A stretch of DNA of 64,000 nt from Achromobacter dolens (GTDB lineage: Bacteria > Pseudomonadota > Gammaproteobacteria > Burkholderiales > Burkholderiaceae_B): positions 1-64,000 of the forward strand of contig NZ_CADIJW010000002.1 of assembly GCF_902859745.1 (NCBI RefSeq), written 5' to 3'. The translations under genes and the position numbers were made by a program. Shown here piece after piece: positions 16,246 through 24,551 of this stretch. The notes under the pieces were generated by a model. That model saw only the letters and a program-made list of their open reading frames with translations, was not told the DNA's origin and did not search any database. Each line of letters begins with the position of its first letter. Position 1 is the stretch's first letter.

Positions 16246-18094
16246 ACGGAAACCAGCTACGCACGTCCTCGTCCAGCCCGATCCCGTGCATGTAGTTATA
16301 GATCGCCTTTTTCAACGCCCGTCCCAGCGCGTCGTGATCCACCCCGGTCGGGTCGTCGAAGCCGATGTCGTTCTTGGCGAACGTCACGTCCGGCAGCGGC
16401 CGCAGCGTCACGCCGTATTCCTCGGGGTTCAGCCCCACCGGGGAATGCACCGTACAGGCGAAGCGGTGGAAGAACCCGCTCTGGATACAGCCGTTTTCGA
16501 ACAACTGGCGCACGTATTCCAGCGCGTCGACCGTGTCCTGCACGGTCTGCGTGGGAAAGCCGTACATCAGGTAGGCGTGCACCAGGACGCCGGCGTCGCT
16601 GAAGGCGCGCGTGACGCGCGCCACCTGGTCGACCGACACGCCCTTCTTCATCAGGTTCAGCAGGCGGTCCGAGGCGACCTCCAGGCCGCCCGAGACGGCG
16701 ATGCAGCCGCTGTCGGCCAGCAGTTCGCACAGCTCGGGGGTGAAGGTCTTCTCGAAGCGAATGTTGCCCCACCACGAGATGCCGGCGTTGCGGTCGATCA
16801 GTTCCGTGGCCAGGGCCTTGAGGGACTTGGGCGGCGCGGCCTCGTCGACGAAGTGAAATCCCGTCTGCCCGGTTTCCTGCACGATGGCCTCGATGCGGTC
16901 GGCCAGCACGGTGGCCGAGGCGCCTTCGTAACGGCCGATGTAGTCCAGGCTGACATCACAGAAGCTGCACTTCTTCCAGTAGCAGCCGTGGGCCACGGTC
17001 AGCTTGTTCCAGCGGCCGTCGCTCCACAGGCGGTGCATGGGGTTGAGCATGTCCAGCAGCGACAGGTAGCGGTCCAGCGGCAGGCCGTCCCAGGTGGGCG
17101 TGCCGACTTCGGCGAAGGCGACGTCGGGCTCGACCAGGTTGACGTAGCGCACCGCGCCGCTGTCGGCGTCGCGCAGGAAGGTGCGCACCAGGCGCTGGCG
17201 CGAGCGCTTGCCTTCGACGTGTTCCATCAGCGCCAGCAAGGGGCGCTCGCCGGCGTCGAGGCTGACGAAGTCGAAATAGTCGAAGACGCGCGGGTCTTTC
17301 AGTTCGCGCAGCTCGGTGTTGACGAAGCCGCCGCCCAGCACGGTGATGATCCTGCGATCTTGCGCCTTGATGGCCTGGGCGATGCGGAAGGCGGCGTAGA
17401 CGGCGCCGGGGAACGGCACCGACAGCAGCACCATGGTGGGCTGGTGGCGCGCCAACGCTTCCAGGGTCAGGTCGCGCAGGGTATCGTCGACCAGGTTCAG
17501 CGGCGCGGCCAGCGCTTCGGCCAACGGGTCGAAGGTCGGCTGGCTGCCGGCCAGCGATTCGGCGTAGCGCACGAATTCAAAACGCGGATCGATGGCGTCG
17601 CGCAGCACGTCGGCCAGGTCGTTCAGATACAGCGTGGCCAGGTGCTTGGCGCGGTCCTGCAGGCCCAGGGCGCCGAAGGCCCAGCCCAGCGGATCGCCGC
17701 CCTCGTCGTCGACGTACACGTCCAGCGAAGCGAAGCGCGGGCCTTCAGGCAGGAAGTTACGGCCAACGATGCGGTGGGCCAGCGTCGCGTCGCGCCCCTG
17801 CAGGAAGGCGATCACCGGGCCGATGGTGGCCAGGTAGCGCGGCTGCATGGCGACGAAGGCCTGGATCGCGGGGGTGTGCTTGTCCAGCGGCAACGCGTCC
17901 ACCTTGGCCGCCACGGCGCGCAGGCCGTCGGGCGACAACAGGCGCAAGACCAGCGCCAACGCCAAGTCTTCCTGCGTGGCCGTGACGCCGCGGGAGCGCA
18001 GGAAGCCGGTCAGGTAGGCGGTGGACGGGTATGGCGTATTGAGCTGCGTCATCGGCGGGATGACGGACAGCACGCGAAGGGGCGTGGCGGACAT
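16181..18094 (-). CDS. B12-binding domain radical SAM protein
   Basis: This 637-residue protein has a region resembling a cobalamin-binding Rossmann domain (MVLLSVPFPGAVYAAF, IITVLGGGFVNTELREL, about 215-285) followed by a radical-SAM barrel. The cluster motif is GCYWKKCSFCD, with cysteines at 371, 376 and 379, that is CX4CX2C rather than the usual CX3CX2C. Later FHFVDEAAPP and AVSGGLEVASDRLL fit the SAM-binding strands. Such enzymes do radical methylations or rearrangements; the substrate is unknown. The gene is monocistronic and has no strong ribosome site. The first 210 residues are longer than a bare B12 domain and contain no motif I know. Confidence 0.8.
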   Translation of the reverse strand: MSATPLRVLSVIPPMTQLNTPYPSTAYLTGFLRSRGVTATQEDLALALVLRLLSPDGLRAVAAKVDALPLDKHTPAIQAFVAMQPRYLATIGPVIAFLQGRDATLAHRIVGRNFLPEGPRFASLDVYVDDEGGDPLGWAFGALGLQDRAKHLATLYLNDLADVLRDAIDPRFEFVRYAESLAGSQPTFDPLAEALAAPLNLVDDTLRDLTLEALARHQPTMVLLSVPFPGAVYAAFRIAQAIKAQDRRIITVLGGGFVNTELRELKDPRVFDYFDFVSLDAGERPLLALMEHVEGKRSRQRLVRTFLRDADSGAVRYVNLVEPDVAFAEVGTPTWDGLPLDRYLSLLDMLNPMHRLWSDGRWNKLTVAHGCYWKKCSFCDVSLDYIGRYEGASATVLADRIEAIVQETGQTGFHFVDEAAPPKSLKALATELIDRNAGISWWGNIRFEKTFTPELCELLADSGCIAVSGGLEVASDRLLNLMKKGVSVDQVARVTRAFSDAGVLVHAYLMYGFPTQTVQDTVDALEYVRQLFENGCIQSGFFHRFACTVHSPVGLNPEEYGVTLRPLPDVTFAKNDIGFDDPTGVDHDALGRALKKAIYNYMHGIGLDEDVRSWFPFKVPKTTVGRHRIAKALSQRG

Positions 18095-18314
18095 GAGACA
18101 CGGCGGGAAATGCCGTCAAAGCGGGGATCGAGGGGGGATTATAGTTATCGGCGAGTTCTCATCGGCGTAACACGGGAAATCAAGGGGCATAACGTGGGCA
18201 ACCGGCTTCCCCATTCCTCCCTCGACCACAAGGAGTGTTTCGTGCCGAACCGGGAACGACATAAAGACAGCGATTTATGATCCTGCATTGGAAACAGAGG
18301 CGAGCAGCCGAGAT

Positions 18315-18713
18315 ATGAAACCACTCACCGTTGTATCAGTAGAAAGATACGCACCAGACGACGATGCCGCCTCGGTCACGCTTCGCAGCGACCAAGGGGA
18401 AGTCACCGTTTTCTGCTGGCCCTGCTCCGTCAAGGCCGGTGACGTCGTCATGAATCGCCTGTCTGCAATGGATGGTGAAGTCGGCGGCGCCTACGGAGTT
18501 GACTGGCCTCAGGGTGAGAAAGACGCCGCGTCGGCGGAACAACTGGAGCGTACCGGACATTACGCCTATCGAGGCCGCGGGCGCGTAGCCAAGGCATCTG
18601 AAGGCTTGGTTGAAACGATGGGATTCTTGATCGAATTCGGAGAAACACCCGAGACCGGACACGTCGAATTTGATATTGCCCGGCTCGATTGCGGGTGCGA
18701 TACCCTCGATTGA
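18315..18713 (+). CDS. Conserved hypothetical protein, lower-GC patch
   Basis: The product is 132 residues from ATG 18315 (MKPLTVVSVE); an upstream in-frame ATG at 18288 would add nine residues but has a poorer context. The sequence has alternating strands (LTVVSVERYA, VTVFCWPCSV, FLIEFGE, VEFDIARLD), cysteines in FCWPC and DCGCD, and no signal peptide. It is probably a small beta-rich cytoplasmic protein. GC content is lower than in the backbone, like the next gene, which suggests recent acquisition. No function is recognised. It ends 18 bp before the convergent gene at 18732. Confidence 0.6.
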   Translation: MKPLTVVSVERYAPDDDAASVTLRSDQGEVTVFCWPCSVKAGDVVMNRLSAMDGEVGGAYGVDWPQGEKDAASAEQLERTGHYAYRGRGRVAKASEGLVETMGFLIEFGETPETGHVEFDIARLDCGCDTLD

Positions 18714-18731
18714 CGCACCCTAACTCTCTCG

Positions 18732-19553
18732 CTATTCGTACAGGACTTCCCGTCGTTTCAATTCATGCTGTATTTGACGATACTGCAGCAGTAGGGATTC
18801 GGTACTCACGCGAGTCAGATCTGCGTCACCCATCGACGACCCAAGCCCTTCAAGAATCGAGCCATAATTTTTGAACAGGAGTTGATCCAAAAATGCAGGG
18901 GTGATGCCAAGCGGTTTGCATACATCCTGCGCGAGAAGAGTCTCGACGGCGGCATATGAGGTTGCAGGTACCTTTGTTGGAAGTTCAGGAACGATTCTGT
19001 TCACCACTCCCATGACCCGGCTATCCAATGCAATGCGATCAGTGGCCAGACCAAAGCCGGATGTAAGAAAGTCACGCGCTCCCTTGTTCTTGACATAGGC
19101 CAGAGACTTCGCAACATATTGCCAGCGTTCCTCTGACGTTTTCAGCGCCACCACGTAGCGTATGAAACCGCTCGGCCCGCCTTTGTACGCCTTAAGAAAG
19201 GCGAAGTTCTTTATCAGGGCAAGGACCTTTGGCGAAAGCTCCGGATTAACGTCGGACACATAGCGCGCACCTATTTCACGCAACACTTCGCCAAGCACCA
19301 TTGCCACCTGGGCTTCGGGCATGGCACATAGACGTTCGTAGTTCAATTTTTCCCGGATGGCGGCCTCGGAAAGCCGCTTGGCGGGATCGGATTTTCCCAC
19401 CACGACAACCTGGCTTACGACGCGGATCCAAATATCGGTATCGGACATCGTTTTCCAATGATCCGCTGGCGGCAGTCGGATATCGTGCCCAAAGCGTTCG
19501 CATATCCATCGGAACTTGCCGACTTGTTCTTCCGTAAGCGTAGGGAGCTGCAT
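18732..19553 (-). CDS. Helix-hairpin-helix DNA glycosylase-like protein
   Basis: The 273-residue protein is all-helical. It contains SDTDIWIRVVSQVVVVGKS, a long helical middle and then KNKGARDFLTSGFGLATDR followed by IALDSRVMGVVNRIV. This order (a K-x-GAR helix-hairpin-helix, then an aspartate about 15 residues on) resembles the HhH-GPD core of base-excision glycosylases such as Ogg/AGOG. The likely lysine is in KNKGARDFL and the likely catalytic aspartate in ALDSR. The ATG at 19553 opens on MQLPTLTEEQ. GC content is clearly below the flanking genes. The family call is a motif-level inference; a non-enzymatic DNA-binding relative is possible. Confidence 0.45.
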   Translation of the reverse strand: MQLPTLTEEQVGKFRWICERFGHDIRLPPADHWKTMSDTDIWIRVVSQVVVVGKSDPAKRLSEAAIREKLNYERLCAMPEAQVAMVLGEVLREIGARYVSDVNPELSPKVLALIKNFAFLKAYKGGPSGFIRYVVALKTSEERWQYVAKSLAYVKNKGARDFLTSGFGLATDRIALDSRVMGVVNRIVPELPTKVPATSYAAVETLLAQDVCKPLGITPAFLDQLLFKNYGSILEGLGSSMGDADLTRVSTESLLLQYRQIQHELKRREVLYE

Positions 19554-19665
19554 AACCTTGCATTATTAGGAAAGCGAGCAATCTTACACTGCCAACATCT
19601 AAGCGCTATGGAATTCCCATTATCAGGCAGATAACGGTATCTGTTCGCCATTCGCGCCTAAAACC

Positions 19666-20121
19666 TCAATTTCCCCCGCCAAACAAATCCGCCCCCCGCG
19701 CCTCCGCCGGCTCCACCACATACCCAATCTCCCCCGCCACCTCACGCAGAATCCCATGCGCCAGATTGAACGCGGTATTGGCCGCCGGCACGCCCGCGTA
19801 GATCGCGTTCTGCAGCAGCACTTCCTTCAGTTCATCCGGACTCAGCCGCGATTCGTCCTTCGCCGTCAGCGCGGCGCGCACGTGCAGCTCGAATTCCTCC
19901 CACCGCCCTAAGGACAAGGTCACCGCCAGCACCATCATGCGCCGCGCCTTGTGCGGCAGGCCCGGGCGGCTCCAGATGTCGTGCCAGGCGTAGCGGGTGA
20001 TCAGGTTCTGGTAGTCGGCGGTGAAGGTGGTGGCGCGGTCCAGCGAGCGCTGCACCCATTCTTCTCCCAGCACGGCGCGGCGGTTGGCCAGGCCGCGCTC
20101 GAAATCGTCTTCCCGGCTCAT
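19666..20121 (-). CDS. Carboxymuconolactone decarboxylase family protein (PcaC-like)
   Basis: The 151-residue protein matches the PcaC group: SREDDFERGLANRRAVLGEEWVQ at the start, LPHKARRMMVLAVTLSLGRWEEFELHVRAAL, and LKEVLLQNAIYAGVPAANTAF. PcaC removes CO2 from 4-carboxymuconolactone in protocatechuate degradation. Here it is the last gene of a five-gene operon (CitE-like, CaiB, cyclase, Bug), so it may act on another ring-cleavage product. GGGGAG lies eight bases before the ATG. The family usually also has a Cys-X2-Cys in AhpD-type members, which is absent here, in line with decarboxylase-type members. Confidence 0.85.
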   Translation of the reverse strand: MSREDDFERGLANRRAVLGEEWVQRSLDRATTFTADYQNLITRYAWHDIWSRPGLPHKARRMMVLAVTLSLGRWEEFELHVRAALTAKDESRLSPDELKEVLLQNAIYAGVPAANTAFNLAHGILREVAGEIGYVVEPAEARGADLFGGGN

Positions 20122-20186
20122 TGCGGCATCTCCCCTTGGGTGTTTGCGTCGGCGGGGCGGGCAACGGCGCTGCCCGCCCCGGCCGA

Positions 20187-21173
20187 TCAGTTCACGGTGA
20201 TGTTATTGGTTTTCACGACCTCGGCCCAGCGGACCTGTTCAGCGTCGACGAACTTGGCGAAGTCCGCGGCGCTGCTGCCGACCGGGGTCAGGCCGAGCTT
20301 GGCGAGCTTGTCTCGGGTTTCGGGGCGGGCCAGCGCCTTCTGCACCAGGTCCTGCAGCTTGGCGACGACCTGCGGATCGGCGCCGGCCGGCAGGAAGAAG
20401 CCATTCCATTCGACGACGTCGAAGGCATTGACGCCGCCTTCGCTGACGGTGGGCACGTTGGGCAGGTCGGGCATGCGCGCGGCCGACGAGACGGCCAGCG
20501 CCTTGAGCTTGCCGGTGCTGACGTAGTTCAGGCTGGACGCGGCGTTGGCGAAGTACACGTCGACCTGCCCGCCCATGACGTCGACGATGGCGGGCGCGCC
20601 GCCCTTGTACGGCACGTGCACGATGTCGATCTTGGCGTCCTTCTTGAGCAGTTCGGCGGCCATCTGCGCCAGGCTGCCCGGACCGTACGAGGCGTAGGTG
20701 TAGCGGCCGGGGTTGGCGCGCGCGGCCTTGACGAAGTCGGGCAGGCTGTTGAAGGCCGAACCGGTGGCGGCGACCAGGATGTTGGGCACGCTGACGGCCT
20801 GCGAGACGGGAATGAAGTCCTTCTTGGCGTCGTAGGGCAGCTTGCGCAGCACGGGGTTGATGGAGAACGCGGAGGCGTCGTACAGCACGGTGTAGCCATC
20901 TGGTTTGGCGCGGGCCACGTAGGCGGCGCCGATGGAGCCGCTGGCGCCGCCCTTGTTTTCGATGACGACGCTCTGGCCGGCGACTTCACCCATGCCCTGG
21001 GCGATGATGCGCGCGGCGTTGTCGGCGCCGCCGCCGGCCGAGTACGGCACCACCACGGTGATGGGCTGGTCGGGGTAACCGGCGGCGTGGGCCGCGCCCA
21101 GGGTGCCGGCCAGGGCCAATGCGGCGGCCACGGGGCGCAGTGCGGCCAGGGCCGCGTGACGGGTTTTCTTCAT
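20187..21173 (-). CDS. Bug/TctC-family tripartite tricarboxylate-type periplasmic binding protein
   Basis: The 328-residue product has a signal peptide ending AAHAAG, then the hallmark YPDQPITVVVPYSAGGGADNAARI, VIENKGGASGSIGAAYVA, and the conserved YASYGPGSLAQMAAELL and VPYKGGAPAIVDVM segments. Bug proteins capture carboxylated substrates in the periplasm; only some have TctAB membrane partners, and none is encoded in this operon. A good AGGAG precedes the ATG. Its place between a cyclase gene and a PcaC-like gene suggests that it binds the operon's aromatic or carboxylic acid substrate. Confidence 0.9.
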   Translation of the reverse strand: MKKTRHAALAALRPVAAALALAGTLGAAHAAGYPDQPITVVVPYSAGGGADNAARIIAQGMGEVAGQSVVIENKGGASGSIGAAYVARAKPDGYTVLYDASAFSINPVLRKLPYDAKKDFIPVSQAVSVPNILVAATGSAFNSLPDFVKAARANPGRYTYASYGPGSLAQMAAELLKKDAKIDIVHVPYKGGAPAIVDVMGGQVDVYFANAASSLNYVSTGKLKALAVSSAARMPDLPNVPTVSEGGVNAFDVVEWNGFFLPAGADPQVVAKLQDLVQKALARPETRDKLAKLGLTPVGSSAADFAKFVDAEQVRWAEVVKTNNITVN

Positions 21174-21243
21174 GTGTGCTCCTCACGTCTCCCCTGCGGG
21201 GGATGTTGAATGGATCAAGGATCGTGGCGCGGTCCGTCCGAGG

Positions 21244-22242
21244 TCAGACGGTCGCGATGGGGTTGACCGGCGCGCCCACCAGGCCGGGCACGTACATCGG
21301 TGCGGCGGTCAGGAAGAAGGCGTGGCGGTCGTGCTGGCGCAACCAGTGCGCCAGCGGGGTCAGGTGCCAGAGTTCGCCCAGCGGCAAACCCAGCTTGAAC
21401 AGGCATTGTTCGTGCAGCGGCAGGAGCGGCCCGCTGCCGCTCTCCAGATGATGATTGCGCAATTCCACCGCGTGGTTGTCGGCGGCGATGGCGGCGATGC
21501 GGCTGTCTCTGATCCAGGCCAGCAATTGCGCGTCGGCGCCGTCCAGCACGCAGCAACTGGTCTTGAGCCGGTCCTGCTCGTCATCGCCCAGCGTGAGCGC
21601 GAGGTCGGCCAGGCCGGTATGCAGGCACAGGATGTCGCCGGGGCGCACCTGCACGCCGTCGGCATGCATCACGTCCATCAGGTCCTGGTACGAGACCTTG
21701 CGATGCGCGTCGCCGAAGCGGGCGCGCAGGTCGACCATGACGCCGCGCCCCTGGATGCCGTGCCGCGCCATGGGCGCGATGGACAGGTCCTGGGTGCCGG
21801 TGAAGCCGTCGGCGCGCGGTTCGCTGACGGTAAAACCGTTGTAGCCGGTCGGCTGCGGCTGGCCGGTGCCGTGGGCGTCATACATCGCGCCGACGTGGCC
21901 CAGGGCGTCCCATTGGGTGGAGTACTGCGGCGACAGCGTGACGCGGTCGTCGCTGACGACGTCGGTGGCGCCCGGCACGTCGCGCGCCAGCGGATAGCGG
22001 TACACCGGCACGCCGTTCTTTTCGGCGGGCTGGATCACGGGGCCCTTGCGCCGTGGGTTGAGCACGGGCGCGCGCGGCACCGTCAGCGGCAGGCTCAGGG
22101 AAAACGACAGGCCTTCGCGGATTTCCGCGACGGCGGCCAGGCGCGCCTGGCGGCCCAGGTGGTTCAGGGTGCCGAGCTGGTCGTCGTCGCCGAAGTCGCC
22201 CCAGTTGGAGCCGTCGGGACGCTGCTGGTAGCGTGGACGCAT
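21244..22242 (-). CDS. Cyclase family protein (kynurenine formamidase-like fold)
   Basis: The 332-residue protein is a member of the cyclase/kynurenine formamidase superfamily (PF04199). It has an opening NWGDFGDDDQLGTLNHL, the metal-site strand STQWDALGHVGAMYDA in which the histidine and aspartate recur, HGIQGRGVMVDLRA, and GDILCLHTGL towards the end, with SRIAAIAADNHAVE. These enzymes hydrolyse amide, lactone or enol esters using a metal. It is cotranscribed with CoA-transferase and CitE-like genes, so it probably opens or hydrolyses a ring-derived intermediate. AGGAG precedes the ATG by about nine bases. Confidence 0.8.
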   Translation of the reverse strand: MRPRYQQRPDGSNWGDFGDDDQLGTLNHLGRQARLAAVAEIREGLSFSLSLPLTVPRAPVLNPRRKGPVIQPAEKNGVPVYRYPLARDVPGATDVVSDDRVTLSPQYSTQWDALGHVGAMYDAHGTGQPQPTGYNGFTVSEPRADGFTGTQDLSIAPMARHGIQGRGVMVDLRARFGDAHRKVSYQDLMDVMHADGVQVRPGDILCLHTGLADLALTLGDDEQDRLKTSCCVLDGADAQLLAWIRDSRIAAIAADNHAVELRNHHLESGSGPLLPLHEQCLFKLGLPLGELWHLTPLAHWLRQHDRHAFFLTAAPMYVPGLVGAPVNPIATV

Positions 22243-22293
22243 TTTCTTGTCTCCTCGTTCTGTCTCGGACGAGTCTTATGATCGTTGTGGCGG

Positions 22294-23586
22294 CTATTGC
22301 ACCACCGAGGATTGCCGTAATTGGGCAATTTCGGACGCGGTGTATCCCAGGGTGGACAGAATTTTTTCGCTGTGTTCGCCCAGACCGGGCGCGCCGCGCC
22401 CTGCTCGGGACTCGCTACACCCTGCCCGGGACTCGTCGCGCGCTGCCTCGGACCCACCGCGCCCTGCTCCAGATTCGCCGCGCCCCTCCCCCGACTCATC
22501 GGCAGGCGCTTGCGCGGCGCCGCCGAAGTGGGCCCATTGCGCCAGGCCCAGGTAGTCGCCGGCCTGCGGGTTGTGGTACGGCCGCATGAGCCCCATGGCC
22601 TCGACCTGGGGATGGTCGAACATGTCCTCGACCGGGCGCACTTCGGCGCAAGGCACGCTCTGGCCAAAGCGCTCGGCCCATTCGCGCGCCGAGGCGCGCG
22701 CCAGCGCCTGGCGCACCCGGGGCACCAGCACGGCGGCCTGGGCGGCGCGTTTCTTGACGGAGTCGTAGTCAGGGTGTTCGGCCAGCTCCGGCAGGTCCAG
22801 GTGGCCGCACAGCGCGCGCCAGAAGTGCGGCGTGTTGGCCGACAGGTACAGGTAGCCGTCGCGGGTGGGATGGATGCCGGTGATGCCGCCCGAGCGCATG
22901 TCGCGCTCGATGTGGCGCGGTTCGCCATCGGCCCAGACCAGGCGGGCCGACTGCATCGCCAGCGCGCTGCCCAACAGCGAGACCTCGATCGCCTGGCCAC
23001 GGCCGGTCTTCTCGCGGCGGTAGAGGGCCGCCGCCACGCTGTTGGAAATCAGCGCGGCGCCGTAGTAGTCGACCACCGAGCCGTACAGCACTTCGGGCGG
23101 ACCGTCGGCCTTGGCCTGGGCGGCGCACATGCCGGTCATCGATTGCAGCACCTGGTCGTAGCCGGCGTGGCGCGCCATCGGGCCGACCGCGCCATAACCG
23201 GTCATGGCGCAATAGACCAGGCGCGGGTTGACCGCCGACAGCGTGGCGAAGTCGATGCGCAGGCGCTCGGGCACGCCCGGCCGGAAGTTGTGGACCAGCA
23301 CGTCGGCCTCGCGCACCAGGCGCAGCAGGATCTCGTGGCCGGCGGCTTCCTTCAGGTTCAGGCACAGGCCGCGCTTGTTGCGGTTGATGCCCAGGAAGGC
23401 GCGGCTTTCGCTGGCCAGCGTCGACGGGTACTTGCGCAGGTTGTCGCCTTCGGGCGGCTCGACCTTGATGACGTCGGCGCCCATGTCGCCCAAGAGGGCG
23501 CAGCCATAGGGGCCGGCGATGTAGGCGCTCAGGTCCAGGACCTTGATGCCGGCCAGCGGCAGGTCGGCGGGGGATGCTTGTTGCAT
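22294..23586 (-). CDS. CaiB/BaiF CoA-transferase with a repetitive C-terminal insert
   Basis: The 430-residue protein has class III CoA-transferase signatures: IKVLDLSAYIAGPYGCALLGDMGADVIKVE with the catalytic-loop region, AFLGINRNKRGLCLNL, NFRPGVPERL and YCAMTGYG. It transfers CoA between a thioester and a carboxylate, activating the operon's acid. I chose ATG 23586 (MQQASPADL); an in-frame TTG at 23601 is the only extension. Between the usual domain end (QWAHFGGAAQAP) and the final helix (EKILSTLGYTASEIAQL) it has an about 35-residue insert of heptads such as ESGAGRG and ESRAGRG that other family members lack. Confidence 0.85.
   Translation of the reverse strand: MQQASPADLPLAGIKVLDLSAYIAGPYGCALLGDMGADVIKVEPPEGDNLRKYPSTLASESRAFLGINRNKRGLCLNLKEAAGHEILLRLVREADVLVHNFRPGVPERLRIDFATLSAVNPRLVYCAMTGYGAVGPMARHAGYDQVLQSMTGMCAAQAKADGPPEVLYGSVVDYYGAALISNSVAAALYRREKTGRGQAIEVSLLGSALAMQSARLVWADGEPRHIERDMRSGGITGIHPTRDGYLYLSANTPHFWRALCGHLDLPELAEHPDYDSVKKRAAQAAVLVPRVRQALARASAREWAERFGQSVPCAEVRPVEDMFDHPQVEAMGLMRPYHNPQAGDYLGLAQWAHFGGAAQAPADESGEGRGESGAGRGGSEAARDESRAGCSESRAGRGAPGLGEHSEKILSTLGYTASEIAQLRQSSVVQ
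22393..22497. repeat. Five degenerate 21-bp tandem repeats inside a CoA-transferase gene
   Basis: Five consecutive 21-bp units (22393, 22414, 22435, 22456, 22477) of the form GCCGCGCCCTGCTCGGGACTC occupy the region coding for the heptad insert. Unit length is a multiple of three, so the frame is preserved as the array changes in size. The copies differ at several positions, so the array is not freshly expanded. Confidence 0.75.
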
Positions 23587-23620
23587 TGCGGATTCACTCA
23601 AAATCGGTAGCGCGGCCGCG

Positions 23621-24466
23621 TCAGGCGGCGCGGCCGGCGGCCAGCAGCACGTCCTGGGCGCGCCGCACGAAGGGGGCGTCGATCATCTTGCCGTCGAGCA
23701 CGAAGGCGCCGACGCCGTCATGCTCGCGGCTGGCGGACACGATGCGCTCGGCCTCGGCGATCTCGTCCGCGCTGAAGCCGAACACTTCGTTGGCGATGGC
23801 GATCTGGCTGGGATGCACGCAGGACTTGCCCAGGAACCCGAGCGAGCGCGCCAGTTGCGCCTCGGCCCGAAAGCCCTCGGCATCGCGCACGCGGGCGTAG
23901 GCCGCGTCCATGGCGTACTTGCCAGCGCAGCCGGCGGCCAGGCGCAGGGACAGCATCACCGCGCGCAGCGTGTCGGGCTGGTAACGCTCGATGCCGAGCG
24001 GCTCGAACAGGTCGGCCAGGCCCAGTTGCAGGCCGGCGACGCGCGGATGGGCCGCCGCCAGTTGCGCGGCGTCGGCCAGCGCGAGCGGAGTTTCGATGGT
24101 GACCAGGAATTCACCGGCGAAGCCGGCGTCCATGGCCTCGTCGATCGCGGCGCGCAGCGCGGCGGCGCTTTCGACCTTGGGCAGGTTCAGCACGTCGATG
24201 GGCAGGCCGCGCAGCGCGGCCAGGTCGGCGGCAAAGTCGGGCGTGTCGGCGGCGTTGACGCGGACGATAATTTTCTTGGGATGTTGTTCACGGACGGCGG
24301 CGAACGCGGGCGCGGCCAGCCAGGCCGCCAAGGCGGCGCGGGCTTCCTGCTTGCGGCTCGGCGCGACCGCGTCCTCCAGGTCGAAGGACAGCGCGTCGGC
24401 CGCGCTGGCCAGGGCCTTGTCGAACAGTTCCGGGCGCGAGGCGGGAACGAAAAGCTTGCTTCTCAT
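23621..24466 (-). CDS. HpcH/HpaI aldolase/citrate lyase beta (CitE)-like protein
   Basis: The 281-residue product starts MRSKLFVPASRPELFDKAL and has LSFDLEDAVAPSRKQEAR, in which Asp/Glu lie next to the metal site, IIVRVNAADTPDF, DVLNLPKVESAAALR, and FLVTIETPLALADAAQLAA. These match the CitE-like branch of the TIM-barrel HpcH/HpaI family, which cleaves malyl-CoA, citramalyl-CoA or related thioesters. It is the first gene of the operon facing the LysR gene, with AGGAG before the ATG at 24466. The frame remains open for 90 codons upstream, but that would cross the LysR promoter. Confidence 0.85.
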   Translation of the reverse strand: MRSKLFVPASRPELFDKALASAADALSFDLEDAVAPSRKQEARAALAAWLAAPAFAAVREQHPKKIIVRVNAADTPDFAADLAALRGLPIDVLNLPKVESAAALRAAIDEAMDAGFAGEFLVTIETPLALADAAQLAAAHPRVAGLQLGLADLFEPLGIERYQPDTLRAVMLSLRLAAGCAGKYAMDAAYARVRDAEGFRAEAQLARSLGFLGKSCVHPSQIAIANEVFGFSADEIAEAERIVSASREHDGVGAFVLDGKMIDAPFVRRAQDVLLAAGRAA

Positions 24467-24533
24467 TGATGTCTCCTGGCCGCATTGTGGCGCTGGAGAC
24501 GTGCGATCGGGGACAGCCAAATTACGATAAGAC

Positions 24534-24548
24534 GATAGAATATCTATC
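24534..24548. promoter_or_regulatory. LysR-type palindromic operator
   Basis: GATAGAATATCTATC is an inverted repeat (GATAG/CTATC, five-base centre) with the T-N11-A form of LysR binding sites. It lies immediately before the ATG of the LysR gene and about 70 bp from the divergent operon start, suiting autoregulation and activation of the minus-strand operon. Confidence 0.55.
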
Positions 24549-24551
24549 ATC

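Noticed and set aside
16148-18280. Plus-strand open frame of about 710 codons
   Set aside because: Antisense to the radical SAM gene, which has clear motifs; shadow of codon bias.
22393-22497. Repeats considered as a CRISPR array
   Set aside because: The units are contiguous with no spacers and lie in frame inside a coding gene.
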